Under the pieces are notes generated by a model that saw only the letters and a program-made list of their open reading frames with translations, was not told the DNA's origin and made no database searches. The translations under genes and the position numbers were made by a program. A DNA stretch of 64,000 nucleotides from Haliclystus octoradiatus (Eukaryota > Cnidaria > Staurozoa > Stauromedusae > Haliclystidae): contig OU744451.1 of the NCBI GenBank assembly GCA_916610825.1, positions 14,867,905-14,931,904 of the forward strand. The letters run 5' to 3'. Below, piece by piece: positions 1-9,771 of the stretch. Position 1 is the first letter of the stretch, and each line of letters starts with the position of its first letter.

Positions 1-253
1 TCATCCATGGTGTATTGTTATCAAATAATAATGATTTCCTAGCATGCAAGATTATTTTTATTTCATTTTGAGATATATTGGTGAACTTTTGCGCGTAATT
101 TATTGCGTCCAGTAAGAGTTTTTCCGTAATTGATGGGTAATAGTTTTCTATGTCGAAAGTGGCAAATGAGTGTTTTCTTTTATTTTCAATAGAGGAAAAC
201 CAATTGATAACAGCGCTTGTGTTTTTCCATTTTCCAAAAACTCACAAATTTAA
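1..253 (-). pseudogene. Penelope-like element reverse transcriptase fragment
   Basis: Translating the minus strand from about 241 down to 1 gives roughly 80 residues without a stop. They include a stretch reading NTSAVINWFSSIE, then FATFDIENYYPSI, then LLLDAINYAQ. This matches the RT palm region of Penelope-like elements, in which an FDIxxxYPSI block holds the first catalytic Asp. The rest of the RT lies beyond the window edge. Upstream in this frame there is a stop (TGA at 242-244), so the piece is a truncated relic. It lies head to head with the plus-strand GIY-YIG fragment that starts near 305, which is not the intact order (RT then endonuclease on one strand). Family call from motif reading; fairly confident. 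Confidence 0.72.
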
Positions 254-304
254 TAAGATATTTAATAAGAATAACGTAAAGATAAGCTATAGCTGTATGG
301 CAAC

Positions 305-817
305 ATGGAAACCATAATTAGATGCCATAATAAGAAAATTCTGGATACAAAAAGCAACGAGGGACGGAAAAAGTTATGTAACTGCCGAACAAAAGCCAAT
401 TGCCCGCTTGATAACAGGTGCCTAACCTCAAGCGTAGTGTATAACGCAAACGTCACCACAACGCGAGACCCCTGTGGCAAAAATTACATCGGACTAACGG
501 AAGGCACTTTCAAACAGCGCCACACGCAGCATAAATCATCTTTTAGAAACAAAAAGTATCAGAACAGCACAGAATTATCAAAACTTGTCTGGAAATCAAA
601 AGAAAAAAACATCAACTACAACATCAAATGGTCGATACTAGCAACTGCTGCTGCCTATAATAATATCCAGAAAAAATGTAATTTATGCATCACAGAAAAA
701 CTGCATATTATTTACTATGAATATGACAATTTATTAAACAAAAGGTCGGAACTAATTTCCAAGTGCAGATATGAGAACAAATTTTACCTTAAGAATTATA
801 AGGATACAAAAACATAA
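305..817 (+). pseudogene. Penelope-like element GIY-YIG endonuclease domain (170 aa)
   Basis: The ORF holds a cysteine-rich knuckle near residues 24-39 (CNCRTKANCPLDNRC), then NYIGLTEGTFKQRHTQHKSS around 60-80. That is the GIY-YIG catalytic core with the Tyr-Ile-Gly and the downstream Arg and His residues. A later CNLC plus ITEKLHI segment and a KRSELISKCRY block complete the C-terminal part. This layout is typical of the endonuclease at the C-terminus of Penelope-like retroelements, which nicks target DNA for reverse transcription. The RT that should precede it on the same strand is absent; an RT piece sits in opposite orientation just upstream. The ATG is probably not a real start, since the domain is normally the tail of a longer protein. 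Likely a 5'-truncated or rearranged copy. Confidence 0.78.
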
Positions 818-1260
818 TAGAATAACAATAGACTAAGAACTTCAATAGATATGCGATAAGTAGACAATAGAAACGCCTTTAGTATGATATGTATAAACTT
901 GCGTTGATACACGTATATTTTTCATTATGAATAAACCGTCTGAAGAGCGTCTTTACGCGAAACTCAGAGTAACGGTCCGAACTCGTAATCTTTGAGTCAT
1001 AATTTCTATATTGCTCTGCTTTTAGCATTGAGCACTCTCATTGATGTTTTGCCTCACACATTTATAATTATATATAAATTGTATATACTGTATAAACTAT
1101 TTTAATTTATTTTGATACTTTTTATAACTTAATTAATCAATTGCTATTTATATTCTACCATACCTCGTTATTCTATAAAACATGCGCTAGATGGCAACTA
1201 TAATATTCTCTGATAGTGTAGTTGAATGCGAGAATTTATTTAAATAAATTTTATCATCAT
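818..1260 (+). mobile_element. 3' region of the Penelope-like element
   Basis: Non-coding AT-rich sequence follows the endonuclease stop, contains the hammerhead motif at 935-976, and ends near a short (ATC)n run at 1252-1268. The duplicated SLC22 segment begins just after it. Penelope-like elements are known to carry hammerhead motifs in their terminal repeats, which fits this position. I found no second terminal repeat in the window. Confidence 0.5.
935..976 (+). ncRNA. Type I hammerhead ribozyme motif
   Basis: All core elements are present in order. Stem I 5' strand ACCGT is 935-939. CTGAAGA (consensus CUGANGA) is 940-946. Stem II is GCGT (947-950), loop CTTT, ACGC (955-958). GAAA is 959-962. 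The minimal stem III is A962-C-T paired with A968-G-T970 around loop CAG. A971 is the residue after which cleavage is expected. Stem I 3' strand ACGGT is 972-976 and pairs fully with 935-939. Short-stem-III type I hammerheads are established in Penelope-like elements, and this one lies 118 bases after the endonuclease stop. Fold worked out by hand. Confidence 0.85.
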
Positions 1261-1267
1261 CATCATC

Positions 1268-2505
1268 AATAAGTAAGACAGTGAATTTATGAGCTGGTTT
1301 TTTTTTCCCATCAGTATTCTACAGCACCTTTCAACAGCCACCCGAGTAAAACTTCTTTGCCAATCAATTGATTATGAAGAACTTATGGATTTTCTTACAT
1401 TTCAGATATCAAATGGTTGCGTGTTGTATTTGGAATGATTGGTAAATTCTGCATAGCATTATCTTTCGATTCAATCTATACCTGGTCGGTCGAGCTTTAT
1501 CCAACATCAGTCAGGTACATGCGCATCTTAACATTTATATATCAACGACAAACGATCGTCTTGTCTTGTTCACCTTTTGGAATGCTTATGTGACACATTG
1601 TTAGCATATTATTCGGCGTTCTCTTTTGCGCTCCCTTTATAATTCCCCATTTAATATTTAAAGCCGCAAGGATGATTTATAACTACGGGTGATCTAACCT
1701 TTGAATGACGGAATAAAAGAAAGCAAATTTGGTGCTAGATATACGTCAGTCCACCATGACAGTCGATATTTTCCTTTCTGAATTAACTAATTTGAAATAG
1801 TAAAAGCAAATTTAAAATCCCAATAAAAGGCAAAAAAACTACATTGTGATAATATAATTGCATTACTGTAGTCTTGCTACGTTTACAAAGTAATAAATGT
1901 CCATTTAATTGGAAGTTTTATTAACACCCAGTCTAAGGCATGTCCAACATTCTCCATTTTGCTCTTGTTTCAATACTTCGAACTGTTGACAAATCGCATT
2001 AGTGCGATTGAATCACGCGAAAGAGATTCCCAGAGAAGCTGATATGCCATTGCTTAAATAAAACAAACATTCTTAATAAGATATCTTCTTTTCATTGTTT
2101 TTAAATCCTGTGGAAATGTAACAGAATAAATGTTAATCAGCCTCCTTACGGGATGATTGATATTAGGCCATCCTCCTTTTGAGGTAAGCACTTGTTTATA
2201 CATATAAATGCCAATGTGAAGCGTTAGATTCAGATAAACTAGGTTCAATCAGACTAGGACTGAAATAATTTTTCCTGCTATACTTGTATTCGATATATAT
2301 TATCTTGTGACCGATCATTATTTTATATGAATACAAGGAGTCATATCAAAATTACACATAGAAGAGCACCGTTCAAGTTATTACATCTCCTACAGAAATC
2401 CAAGTTGCCATTCCGTACACCAACGTGCACTGTCTGCTCATAGAGCTCACGCATACCGTATATATTATGCGGTTTAGGCATCACATGTGCTTACTAAACT
2501 GATAG
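1268..2505 (+). repeat. Segmental duplication, copy A (3' end of SLC22 locus)
   Basis: Exon and intron sequence here matches 59117-62003. The region around 1268-1530 corresponds to 59117-59380, 1697-1731 to 61519-61554, and about 2052-2505 to about 61575-62002. Similarity begins next to the Penelope-like fragment on the left. On the right it stops at the sequence GATAGCAA, after which copy B carries unrelated palindromic sequence. Non-coding bases show small substitutions and indels while the shared exon is nearly identical. Confidence 0.85.
1406..1514 (+). CDS. SLC22-like transporter copy A, penultimate exon
   Basis: A 109-bp exon lies between an acceptor (TTTCAG ending 1405) and a donor (GTACAT from 1515). 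It encodes IKWLRVVFGMIGKFCIA, a transmembrane helix, then FDSIYTWSVELYPTSVR. The ELYPT..R block is a conserved motif before the eleventh helix of SLC22 organic ion transporters. The exon ends with two bases of an Arg codon, and the next exon at 2545 supplies the third. It is almost the same as the exon at 59255-59363 in copy B, with a Ser where B has Ala. Upstream exons of copy A are not in the window; Penelope-like sequence lies there instead. Confidence 0.85.
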
Positions 2506-2544
2506 CAACTGGATAAGCCTTACTTTGATGGGTATTGTTTATAG

Positions 2545-2851
2545 AACTAAAGGAATGGGTGCGTTACAAGTGACGGCACGTATAGGTTCAACAGCAGCAC
2601 CATGGATTGCAAAAGCACTTCGTGTCTACCATGTGACCATACCGTTTATTATCATGGGATCCTGCAGTCTTGCAACAGGAATTATTCTACTTTGGCTCCC
2701 AGAGACAAAAGGAAAGAAGACATTAGAAACACTGGAGGATGAAGAAAATGAAGATTCAGTTGATGATGCAGTTCTCTTATCTTCAATTAACTCTTTTAAT
2801 GAAGATGGTGGAGAAAAAATAGCAAGTCCAGTCACGGAAGATGGAGGATGA
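2545..2851 (+). CDS. SLC22-like transporter copy A, last exon with early stop
   Basis: The exon follows an acceptor (GTTTATAG ending 2544) and joins the Arg codon left open at 1514. It encodes TKGMGALQVTARIGSTAAPW, a final transmembrane helix (IPFIIMGSCSLATGIILLW) and LPETKGKKTLETLE. The PETKGxxLxE motif closes the membrane domain in the SLC22 and sugar-porter families. An acidic cytoplasmic tail follows. A 109-bp tandem duplication changes the frame, so the ORF ends at TGA 2849-2851 as SPVTEDGG. Without it the tail would run on to the TAA at 2979-2981. About 100 codons of the protein are seen here. Family confident; substrate unknown. Confidence 0.85.
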
Positions 2852-2950
2852 AGAAAATGAAGATTCAGTTGATGATGCAGTTCTCTTATCTTCAATTAAC
2901 TCTTTTAATGAAGATGGTGGAGAAAAAATAGCAAGTCCAGTCACGGAAGA
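2733..2950 (+). repeat. 109-bp tandem duplication in the last SLC22 exon
   Basis: Unit 1 is 2733-2841 and unit 2 is 2842-2950. They look identical by eye. As 109 is not a multiple of three, the second unit is read in another frame and the stop appears at once. Confidence 0.9.
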
Positions 2951-2985
2951 TGATACAAATGTATTAGTTGTCGATACATAAATGA

Positions 2986-4501
2986 ACACTTTAAATCATT
3001 TTGTGTAAAGATAATTATGCCGTTGTTTGCTTTTTTGTAATATGTAAAAACAGCTTCGGGTTTTTTTTTATCATTTTTTTTTAAATGCATACACTATCCA
3101 TCTTTCTGAATTCAACATTCTCGCAACGACTTAGAAATGAGCGTAGTGTGTTTGCTCATGGTTTGCTATATGCAATACAGGCGAGAGTAGAACATAGACA
3201 GAGAAATTTATTTTAATAACACGCAAACGGTCTCTGTAACCAAATCACCATTGTTTGACTAATATGAAACTCCTTCTCCGCGGCGCACTTTCCAAACTTC
3301 TATTACGTTTCAGGGGTATCTACAGGCCTTTGGCTAACATCGCCTCACTTAACATCACCCGGTGGAAGTTAATTCATGGTTTCCATCATAAACTTTGCCT
3401 TGATAAATCAATACCATCCGCCATCATCAAACTGTATATGTAGTTAGAGTGTTGCTCCAACGCATCTCATTATCTTCATATTTTAGACTGTCCTGGAATA
3501 TTGTCATATATTTCATATGCCAAGAAAAGTGTTGATGAACATTAGCTCTATTTGCAGTATCGTACCATTCATAGTTTCAATGTTCCGCTTTATTAATATT
3601 TTATGATGTAACTAATTCCAGCTTTCATATATCCTATCTACACTATCAGTTTTAGCCTGGATAAAAATTCTTCATGTCATGACATGAGTGTCATTTTAAG
3701 GAATGTCATTTACTCTATCAATTCTAGCCGTTTTAAAATAAAATTGCTTTTACTAAATTATAGTTTATGTCACTAACTTTAGTTTGATTGTAACAAAATG
3801 TACAATGTCTTAAATGTAAATACCCCTGACAAGATCAATGTATCATAGCAAATTATCTTTTATCCTGAACTGGGTGCAACTATATGGATGAACTACAGGC
3901 GTTTGACTAGCTCCACTACCATTTTTTTTACAGCTATTGCAATATTTTTGACTCATGCTTGAGTCTATGCTGTCATGGTAGAAACGTTTTCATTTCATTT
4001 TTGACTCAACTCTTTTGTTCTTTTGAAATAACGTTCAACATACTGCTTTGCGTGCTAGCAAAGGTCGAACAAAAAAACGATTGCGCAAGAAACACCATTT
4101 TATTGTTAAAAATACAATGGGCAAGCTGAGTGATAATTCCAAATTTTTAGCTGGATTTGACATAATTTTTTTTTCATTACCCGCAATGATGGTCGACTCG
4201 CAGCTTAGCGAGATTACAATTGCATTATTAAATGAAATGTTTTCTGATACTCCTGGATTAGTTTACATCGTGATTATCTCTTCATTGGTAGAACACATGA
4301 TTGTTTTCTTCTTTTCGTCATTTCGGTTTTTAACGTTCTGTAACATCACGATTTGAGGTTAACCTTCGAAGAGAATTTTTGTTGTGTTTTGACCATGAGA
4401 ACTTTTAAACCGACAATTCATCATTTGTTTGGGGGCGACAGTATTATATATTTATTGTTTATATTGTCTTCTAAAGTTATTTATTACATTAAACTGGTAA
4501 G
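2986..4501. other. Intergenic, no supported gene
   Basis: AT-rich sequence after copy A. A plausible polyadenylation region follows the TAA at 2979-2981. Open frames at 3255-3443 and 4048-4356 show no family motif, strong codon bias or convincing start, and I do not call them genes. Confidence 0.5.
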
Positions 4502-4534
4502 TACGGTGGCCCACAACTGCCACTTACAACAACT

Positions 4535-4770
4535 TCACTTGCCTGCCACATTAACTTCACTTGCCTGCCACATTAACTTTACTTGCCTGCCACAATAAGA
4601 AAATCATGCAGCATTAACTTTACTTGCCTGCCACAATAAGAAAATCATGCAGCATTAACTTTACTTGCCTGCCACAACAAAAACATGAATTACAACAACT
4701 TCACTTGCCTGCCGCATTAAGAACTTACATTACAACAACTTCACTTGCCTGCCACATTAAAAACTTACAT
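4535..4770 (+). repeat. Subterminal tandem repeats, left end
   Basis: A short unit containing CTTGCCTGCCACATTAACTT and variants (CACAATAAGAAAATCATGCA) is repeated about seven times. The mirror array is at 9535-9740. Arrays just inside the termini are often transposase-binding sites; that role is inferred here. Confidence 0.75.
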
Positions 4771-5632
4771 TACGGAAGTGTTGCATTTATTACGGAAGTA
4801 TATTCTTCGACGCGTCCGTTTGAAAACGAGATGCTGTGAAGAAATTTTCTATTCTGAGCCTCGGAATTCGGATAAAAAACATGGCCGCTGATTGTCTATT
4901 ATTTTAGTCGATGCAGTTTTCTGTATAAATATAAACTGTGACTGAATGTTATAACAACTCAAAGATAATCAATAACAACCAGGTAAAGCCATCATCTGTT
5001 TAATTGCCTAGGAACTTGCATGTTTTTTTGTTATAATTGCAAATCAGTGAAGACAGACAGTGAAGCATAAATTAATCAGATTATCCTGTTATCCATGTAG
5101 GCTAGACTTTGTATAATGTACATCCACCCTCTCCCTGATCAACTGCTGTTAATATGCTTGCAGATGACTATTTACATTCACCTTGATACACTAGTTTGTC
5201 ATTATTAGGGCTCCGTAGTGCAGAGAACAGTCCCATTATTTCATGATTATATATTCATAAGAAAATATATAGTACATTCACTGCCAAGTGTTACACGTTC
5301 TTGTATTGGAATAATCAATTAATTAACATGGTAATATGTATGAACTGATAATGACTAATAATTTATTATTTCAAAGTTAATAAGTGTATACAAGTCACAT
5401 GTTGCAATTATTCAATACCAATTTAATATAATTTTTTGTAAGACTTGGTAAATATAACAATCAAATCAAGCTATTCGGCACGAAGGAATCTTGTAATGGC
5501 CGAGTTTGCCAAGGGACTCATACAATTTGGGCAGCTTGATGATTTGAAACCGAAGAAAGAAAGCTTGAAATCACTGTTTGGTTTGTACTGCCAAAAGTGA
5601 ACTATCACAAATAAAAATATATAAATTATGGC

Positions 5633-6043
5633 CTACCAAATGCCTGTGCATTGAAATATGCTGTCACAAAAATATCTTTGAATTGATTGTATGTTTTTCA
5701 TATGCTGTAGTTGCAACGATATGGGCTTTTCACAGGCGCTGACCAGTGGATGGCATATTGTATGGGCCGTATCTCCTGTACAGTCATGATTGAAACTGAC
5801 CATGATGCTCTGAGATGTTTTGTTCCGTGGGACGTGCCGTGTTCCTGTCAGCCATCCCAATAGTCCTGCTGATGTGGCTTCTACAGTTACCGTTTTTTGT
5901 TCTGATTCAGAAGTGTCAACATCCATTGGCTCAGATTCTGCTGCCGGTGTGTCTTCGTAAACATATGCAACTTGTCTCGATGGTATACTGCAGACTCCTC
6001 CAATGTACGTTTTGTAGATACAGGAGAAGGAGATGAATAACAT
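5633..6043 (-). pseudogene. Transposon-borne ORF of unknown function (136 aa)
   Basis: This minus-strand ORF lies within the left arm of the foldback transposon. It encodes an acidic low-complexity stretch (EPMDVDTSESEQKT, about residues 37-50) followed by a segment containing NHDCTGDTAHTICHPLV and two further Cys residues. I do not recognise the family. A shortened version lies in the right arm on the plus strand (about 8475-8690), where the acidic part is deleted. Having the ORF inside an inverted repeat means two copies face each other. It may be the C-terminal continuation of the HECT-like protein, whose sequence adjoins it in both arms, but frame breaks prevent a firm link. Confidence 0.4.
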
Positions 6044-6399
6044 GGTTGCAGAATAGATAATATGTAAATGACAGTTGGCTCAAATTGATCGTTCCCTTTT
6101 GGGAGTAGAAACAGTGATTTGAATCTTTCTTCTTCGGTTTCAGATCATCAAGCAGCCCAAATTGCGTGAGTCCCTTGACAAACTCAGCCATCACCAGACT
6201 CCTTCGTGCCGAAAAGCTTGATTTGATCGTTTCCGCTATCGCCTTCTTATTCGATTCTGCTATGACTCATGTGTAGCCTTGCTCCATTATTTCATCCATT
6301 CTGTTCTTCATATCATCCATTATCTCACTAAGAATTTGTTTTTCTTTCTCTGCCAGGGCTTTGTCATCAACATCTGTCACTGGAAATGGCTCGAAAATA

Positions 6400-7054
6400 G
6401 CACCTCACTTAGGAGGGCGCATGAGCTCAAGCGACGGGTATATACCAGCCCTGGCCCAAACTATGCCTGGCACTGTGATGACTATGATAAATTAAAACCT
6501 TTTGGGTTTCCTATCCATGGTTGTATTGATGGCTGGAGCAGGAAGGTGTTATGGCTTAACGTCACACGATCCAACAATTCACCGCAAGTTGTAGCACAGT
6601 TTTACCTAGATGCAATCAAAAGGTTAGGTGTACTCCAATGAAGTTAACAGATTCGGGAACAGAAAATGGTATTGCTGCAAGAGTACAGTGGATCAATTTC
6701 TTTACGGATCTTGAAGAGCAAGACATATATAACAGAGCTGATGACATGCAAGCCAGCTGATACAGCCACATTGGAATACGCATTACATAAGACATTCCAA
6801 GTATCAAACTATTGCTGGCAGACCTGATGCATCGTACAATCTTCCTGAGCAATCAGGTGGACTGCCAAAGAGTATCCGAGTATCGATAACATTGCTTTTT
6901 GTAAAACCCAGGTACTGGAGCCGCTTCAAGAGGATGAATATGAAGAGTATTTTACTTATGCAATGAACGAAAGCCAGGAGAACTCTGCCAATGATTGGAA
7001 AACAGGATTGGAATTATACAAAAAGTTAATGGGATTCGCCAGAAATGACGGGTA
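6400..7054 (+). pseudogene. Integrase-core (DDE-type) transposase relic
   Basis: The best part is 6400-6641. It reads RRAHELKRRVY, then PNYAWHCDDYDKLKPFGFPI, then HGCIDGWSRKVLWL. This is the first-Asp region of an rve-superfamily integrase of the type found as stand-alone integrase-core proteins in animals and fungi. A frame change near 6640 is followed by TDSGTENGI, which holds the second catalytic Asp. The segment that should carry the catalytic Glu is missing. The last part (about 6930-7050) resembles the C-terminal tail (EEYEEYFTYAMNESQ). With the frame breaks and the lost Glu region the enzyme cannot be active. It shares the plus strand with the HECT-like ORF downstream. Confidence 0.72.
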
Positions 7055-7869
7055 GTATTCCTCATCATTCAATCAATTTATATATTGTTTAAGATTTCTA
7101 CATAAATTTGCAATAGCATTTATAGATTTATAGTCGGTATAAATTTTGCTAAAAACTGAGACTGTGAAGCAATACAATTCATATGAATATAGACTTACAA
7201 TTAATTAAAGTAATGACCACTACACATTTTCTCATCATCGGATCACCAGTCATATAAATTTAATATACAATTTAAAAAATTTAATTTTGCTACCCTCTAT
7301 AAATTCAATATTTATAACCCAAAAATGAAATATATTCAAAATATCAAGTACAGTATATACTCTATGTGTAAGACTACTGTTTCATTGTAATGTGATGTGC
7401 TTATCATATACTACGTACACGCAGAGTAACCCCCAAATGATGGCCATACTGGGACGTGTCATTTTTTTGGGTCCATTTCCAGGTGAGAGATACCACAGAC
7501 TAAATATTGCTCCCAAAATAACTTGTGGCCAAACTATTTTGTGATTAATTCTCGTAAGTATAGTTGTTGCTGTTGTATTTTATGTAAGGATCAGGAGCAG
7601 CCGGACTAGGATACAAATCCTTTGAATTCCAAAAAATATCAAAGTAGATAACTTTTCGGATAATCATACATAAAGGGCAGGTTTCAGGTTTGATTTCATC
7701 TTTCTTTTTAAAAACTTTTTGTGACTTGATAGCGAAGCTCGAAATATTTAGGGCGCGGAGCAAATTTTTCTAGTGAATGATCAGTAATTACGGTGCGTTC
7801 CCCCATGACGTGACATAACATTCAGCTCGACATTGGCAGTTTGTTTGTTTGTATGGATGTCTACAACTA

Positions 7870-8261
7870 GCCTCCTTTCCAAGAGCAAGGAATCACTGTC
7901 AAGGCTGTCAAGTATTTTGGTGAAGCTGGCATTGATCAAGGAGCCATGGGCAAAGAGTTCATGAGCTCTTGTATATTAAAAATCAGAGAAGAGCTCTTTA
8001 AAATAACATTCTTCTCGATGACATACATTCAGTAATAGAACCTATCAGACGTGTGGAGAAGTTGTGGCAGTTTGTCTTGCACATGGTGGTCCACCGGAGC
8101 AGTTCATGGACGATGTAGCATATAACTGTATTTTCGAGCCATGTCCAGTGACAGATGGTGATGACGAAGCCCTGGCAGAGAAAGAAAAACAAATTCTTAG
8201 TGAGATAATGGATGATATGAAGAACAGAATTGATGAAATAATGGAGCATAGGGAGTCATAG
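7870..8261 (+). pseudogene. HECT-like domain ORF in the transposon
   Basis: The first frame (about 7873-8031) gives FQEQGITVKAVKYFGEAGID then QGAMGKEF, matching the start of HECT-type E3 ligase domains, where a VxFxGExGxDxGGxxxEF motif is typical. After a stop and frame change, 8064-8261 continues with VAVCLAHGGPPEQFMDDVAY, like the HGG/QGG-P helix of the same domain. An acidic, Lys-rich helix (EKEKQILSEIMDDMKNRIDE) follows, ending at TAG. HECT-like domains related to G2E3 occur in repeat-associated proteins of animals. The catalytic Cys of a true HECT C-lobe is not seen. Domain assignment is by motif and moderately sure. Confidence 0.6.
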
Positions 8262-9771
8262 CAGAATCGAACAAGAAGGCGATAGCGGAAACGATTAAAT
8301 AAAGCTTTTCGGCACGAAGGTGATGGCTGAGTTTGCCAAGGGACTCACACAATGCCCAAATTGCTTGATGATCTGAAACCGAAGAAAGAAAGATTCAAAC
8401 CACTGTTTCTACTGCCAAAAAGGGAACGATCAATTTGAGCCAACTGTCATTTACATATTATCTATTCTGCAACCATGTTATTCATCTCCTTCTCCTGTAT
8501 CTACAAAACGTACATTGGAGGAGTCTGCAGTATACCATCGAGACAAGTTGCATATGTTTACGAAGACACACCCATATCGTTGAAAGCCCATATCGTTGCA
8601 ACTACAGCATATGAAAAACATACAATCAATTCAAAGATATTTTTGTGACAGCATACTTCAATGCACAGGCATTTGGTAGGCCATAATTTATATTTTTTTA
8701 TTTGTGATAGTTCACTTTTGGCAGTACAAACCAAACAGTGATTTCAAGCTTTCTTTCTTCGGTTTCAAATCATCAAGCTGCCCAAATTGTATGAGTCCAT
8801 TGGCAAACTCGGCCATTACAAGATTTCTTCGTGCCGAATAGCTTGATTTGATTGTTATATTTACCAAGTCTTACAAAAAATTATATTAAATTTGTATTGA
8901 ATAATTGCAGCAAGTGACTTGTATACACTTATTAACTTTGAAATAATAAATTATTAGTCATTATCAGTTCATACATATTACCATGTTAATTAATTGATTA
9001 TTCCAATACAAGAACGTGTAACACTTGGCAGTGAATGTACTATATATTTTCTTATGAATATATAATCATGAAATAATGGGACTGTTCTCTGCACTACGGA
9101 GCCCTAATAATGACAAACTAGTGTATCAAGGTGAATGTAAATAGTCATCTGCAAGCATATTAACAGCAGTTGATCAGGGAGAGGGTGGATGTACATTATA
9201 CAAAGTCTAGCCTACATGGATAACAGGATAATCTGATTAATTTATGCTTCACTGTCTGTCTTCACTGATTTGCAATTATAACAAAAAAAACATGCAAGTT
9301 CCTAGGCGATTAAACAGATGATGGCTTTACCTGGTTGTTATTGATTATCTTTGAGTTGTTATAACATTCAGTCACAGTTTATATTTATACAGAAAACTGC
9401 ATCGACTAAAATAATAGACAATCAGCGGCCATGTTTTTTATCCGAATTCCGAGGCTCAGAATAGAAAATTTCTTCACAGCATCTCGTTTTCAAACGGACG
9501 CGTGGAAGAATATACTTCCGTAATAAATGCAACACTTCCGTAATGTAAGTTTTTAATGTTGCAGGCAAGTGAAGTTTGTTGTAATGTAAGTTCTTAATGT
9601 GGCAGGCAAGTGAAGTTGTTGTAATTCATGTTTTTGTTGTGGCAGGCAAGTAAAGTTAATGCTGCATGATTTTCTTATTGTGGCAGGCAAGTAAAGTTAA
9701 TGTGGCAGGCAAGTGAAGTTAATGTGGCAGGCAAGTGAAGTTGTTGTAAGTGGCAGTTGTGGGCCACCGTA
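8128..9771. repeat. Right inverted arm of the 4502-9771 transposon
   Basis: Reverse complement of the left arm, ending CCACCGTA at 9771. It carries a mirror array of the subterminal repeats (9535-9740) and a shortened copy of the unknown ORF. Differences from the left arm include a deletion of the acidic segment and scattered substitutions. Confidence 0.78.

Larger units (their letters stand above)
4502..6405. repeat. Left inverted arm of the 4502-9771 transposon
   Basis: It mirrors 8128-9771. Read on the minus strand, 6405 to 6230 repeats the C-terminal half of the HECT-like ORF, and 6200 down to about 5630 repeats 8320-8700. The left arm also contains two head-to-head copies of one segment, at about 5480-5600 and 6090-6220, so it is itself partly palindromic. 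It holds some sequence (around 5890-5950) missing from the right arm. Confidence 0.75.
4502..9771. mobile_element. 5.3-kb foldback DNA transposon with integrase-like and HECT-like ORFs
   Basis: The left end reads TACGGTGGCCCACAACTG and the right end is its reverse complement. GGTAAG flanks both sides (4496-4501 and 9772-9777), a 6-bp target-site duplication. The arms are very long inverted repeats: 4502 to about 6405 and about 8128 to 9771. They include subterminal short tandem repeats and coding remnants. The unique centre holds an integrase-core transposase relic and the N-terminal part of a HECT-like ORF, both plus strand. I cannot match termini, duplication length and coding content together to a superfamily I know. 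The boundaries are solid; classification is open. Confidence 0.8.

Noticed and set aside
4048-4356. 102-codon plus-strand frame with a basic start
   Set aside because: No motif, AT-rich codons, and no splice or homology support; likely chance.
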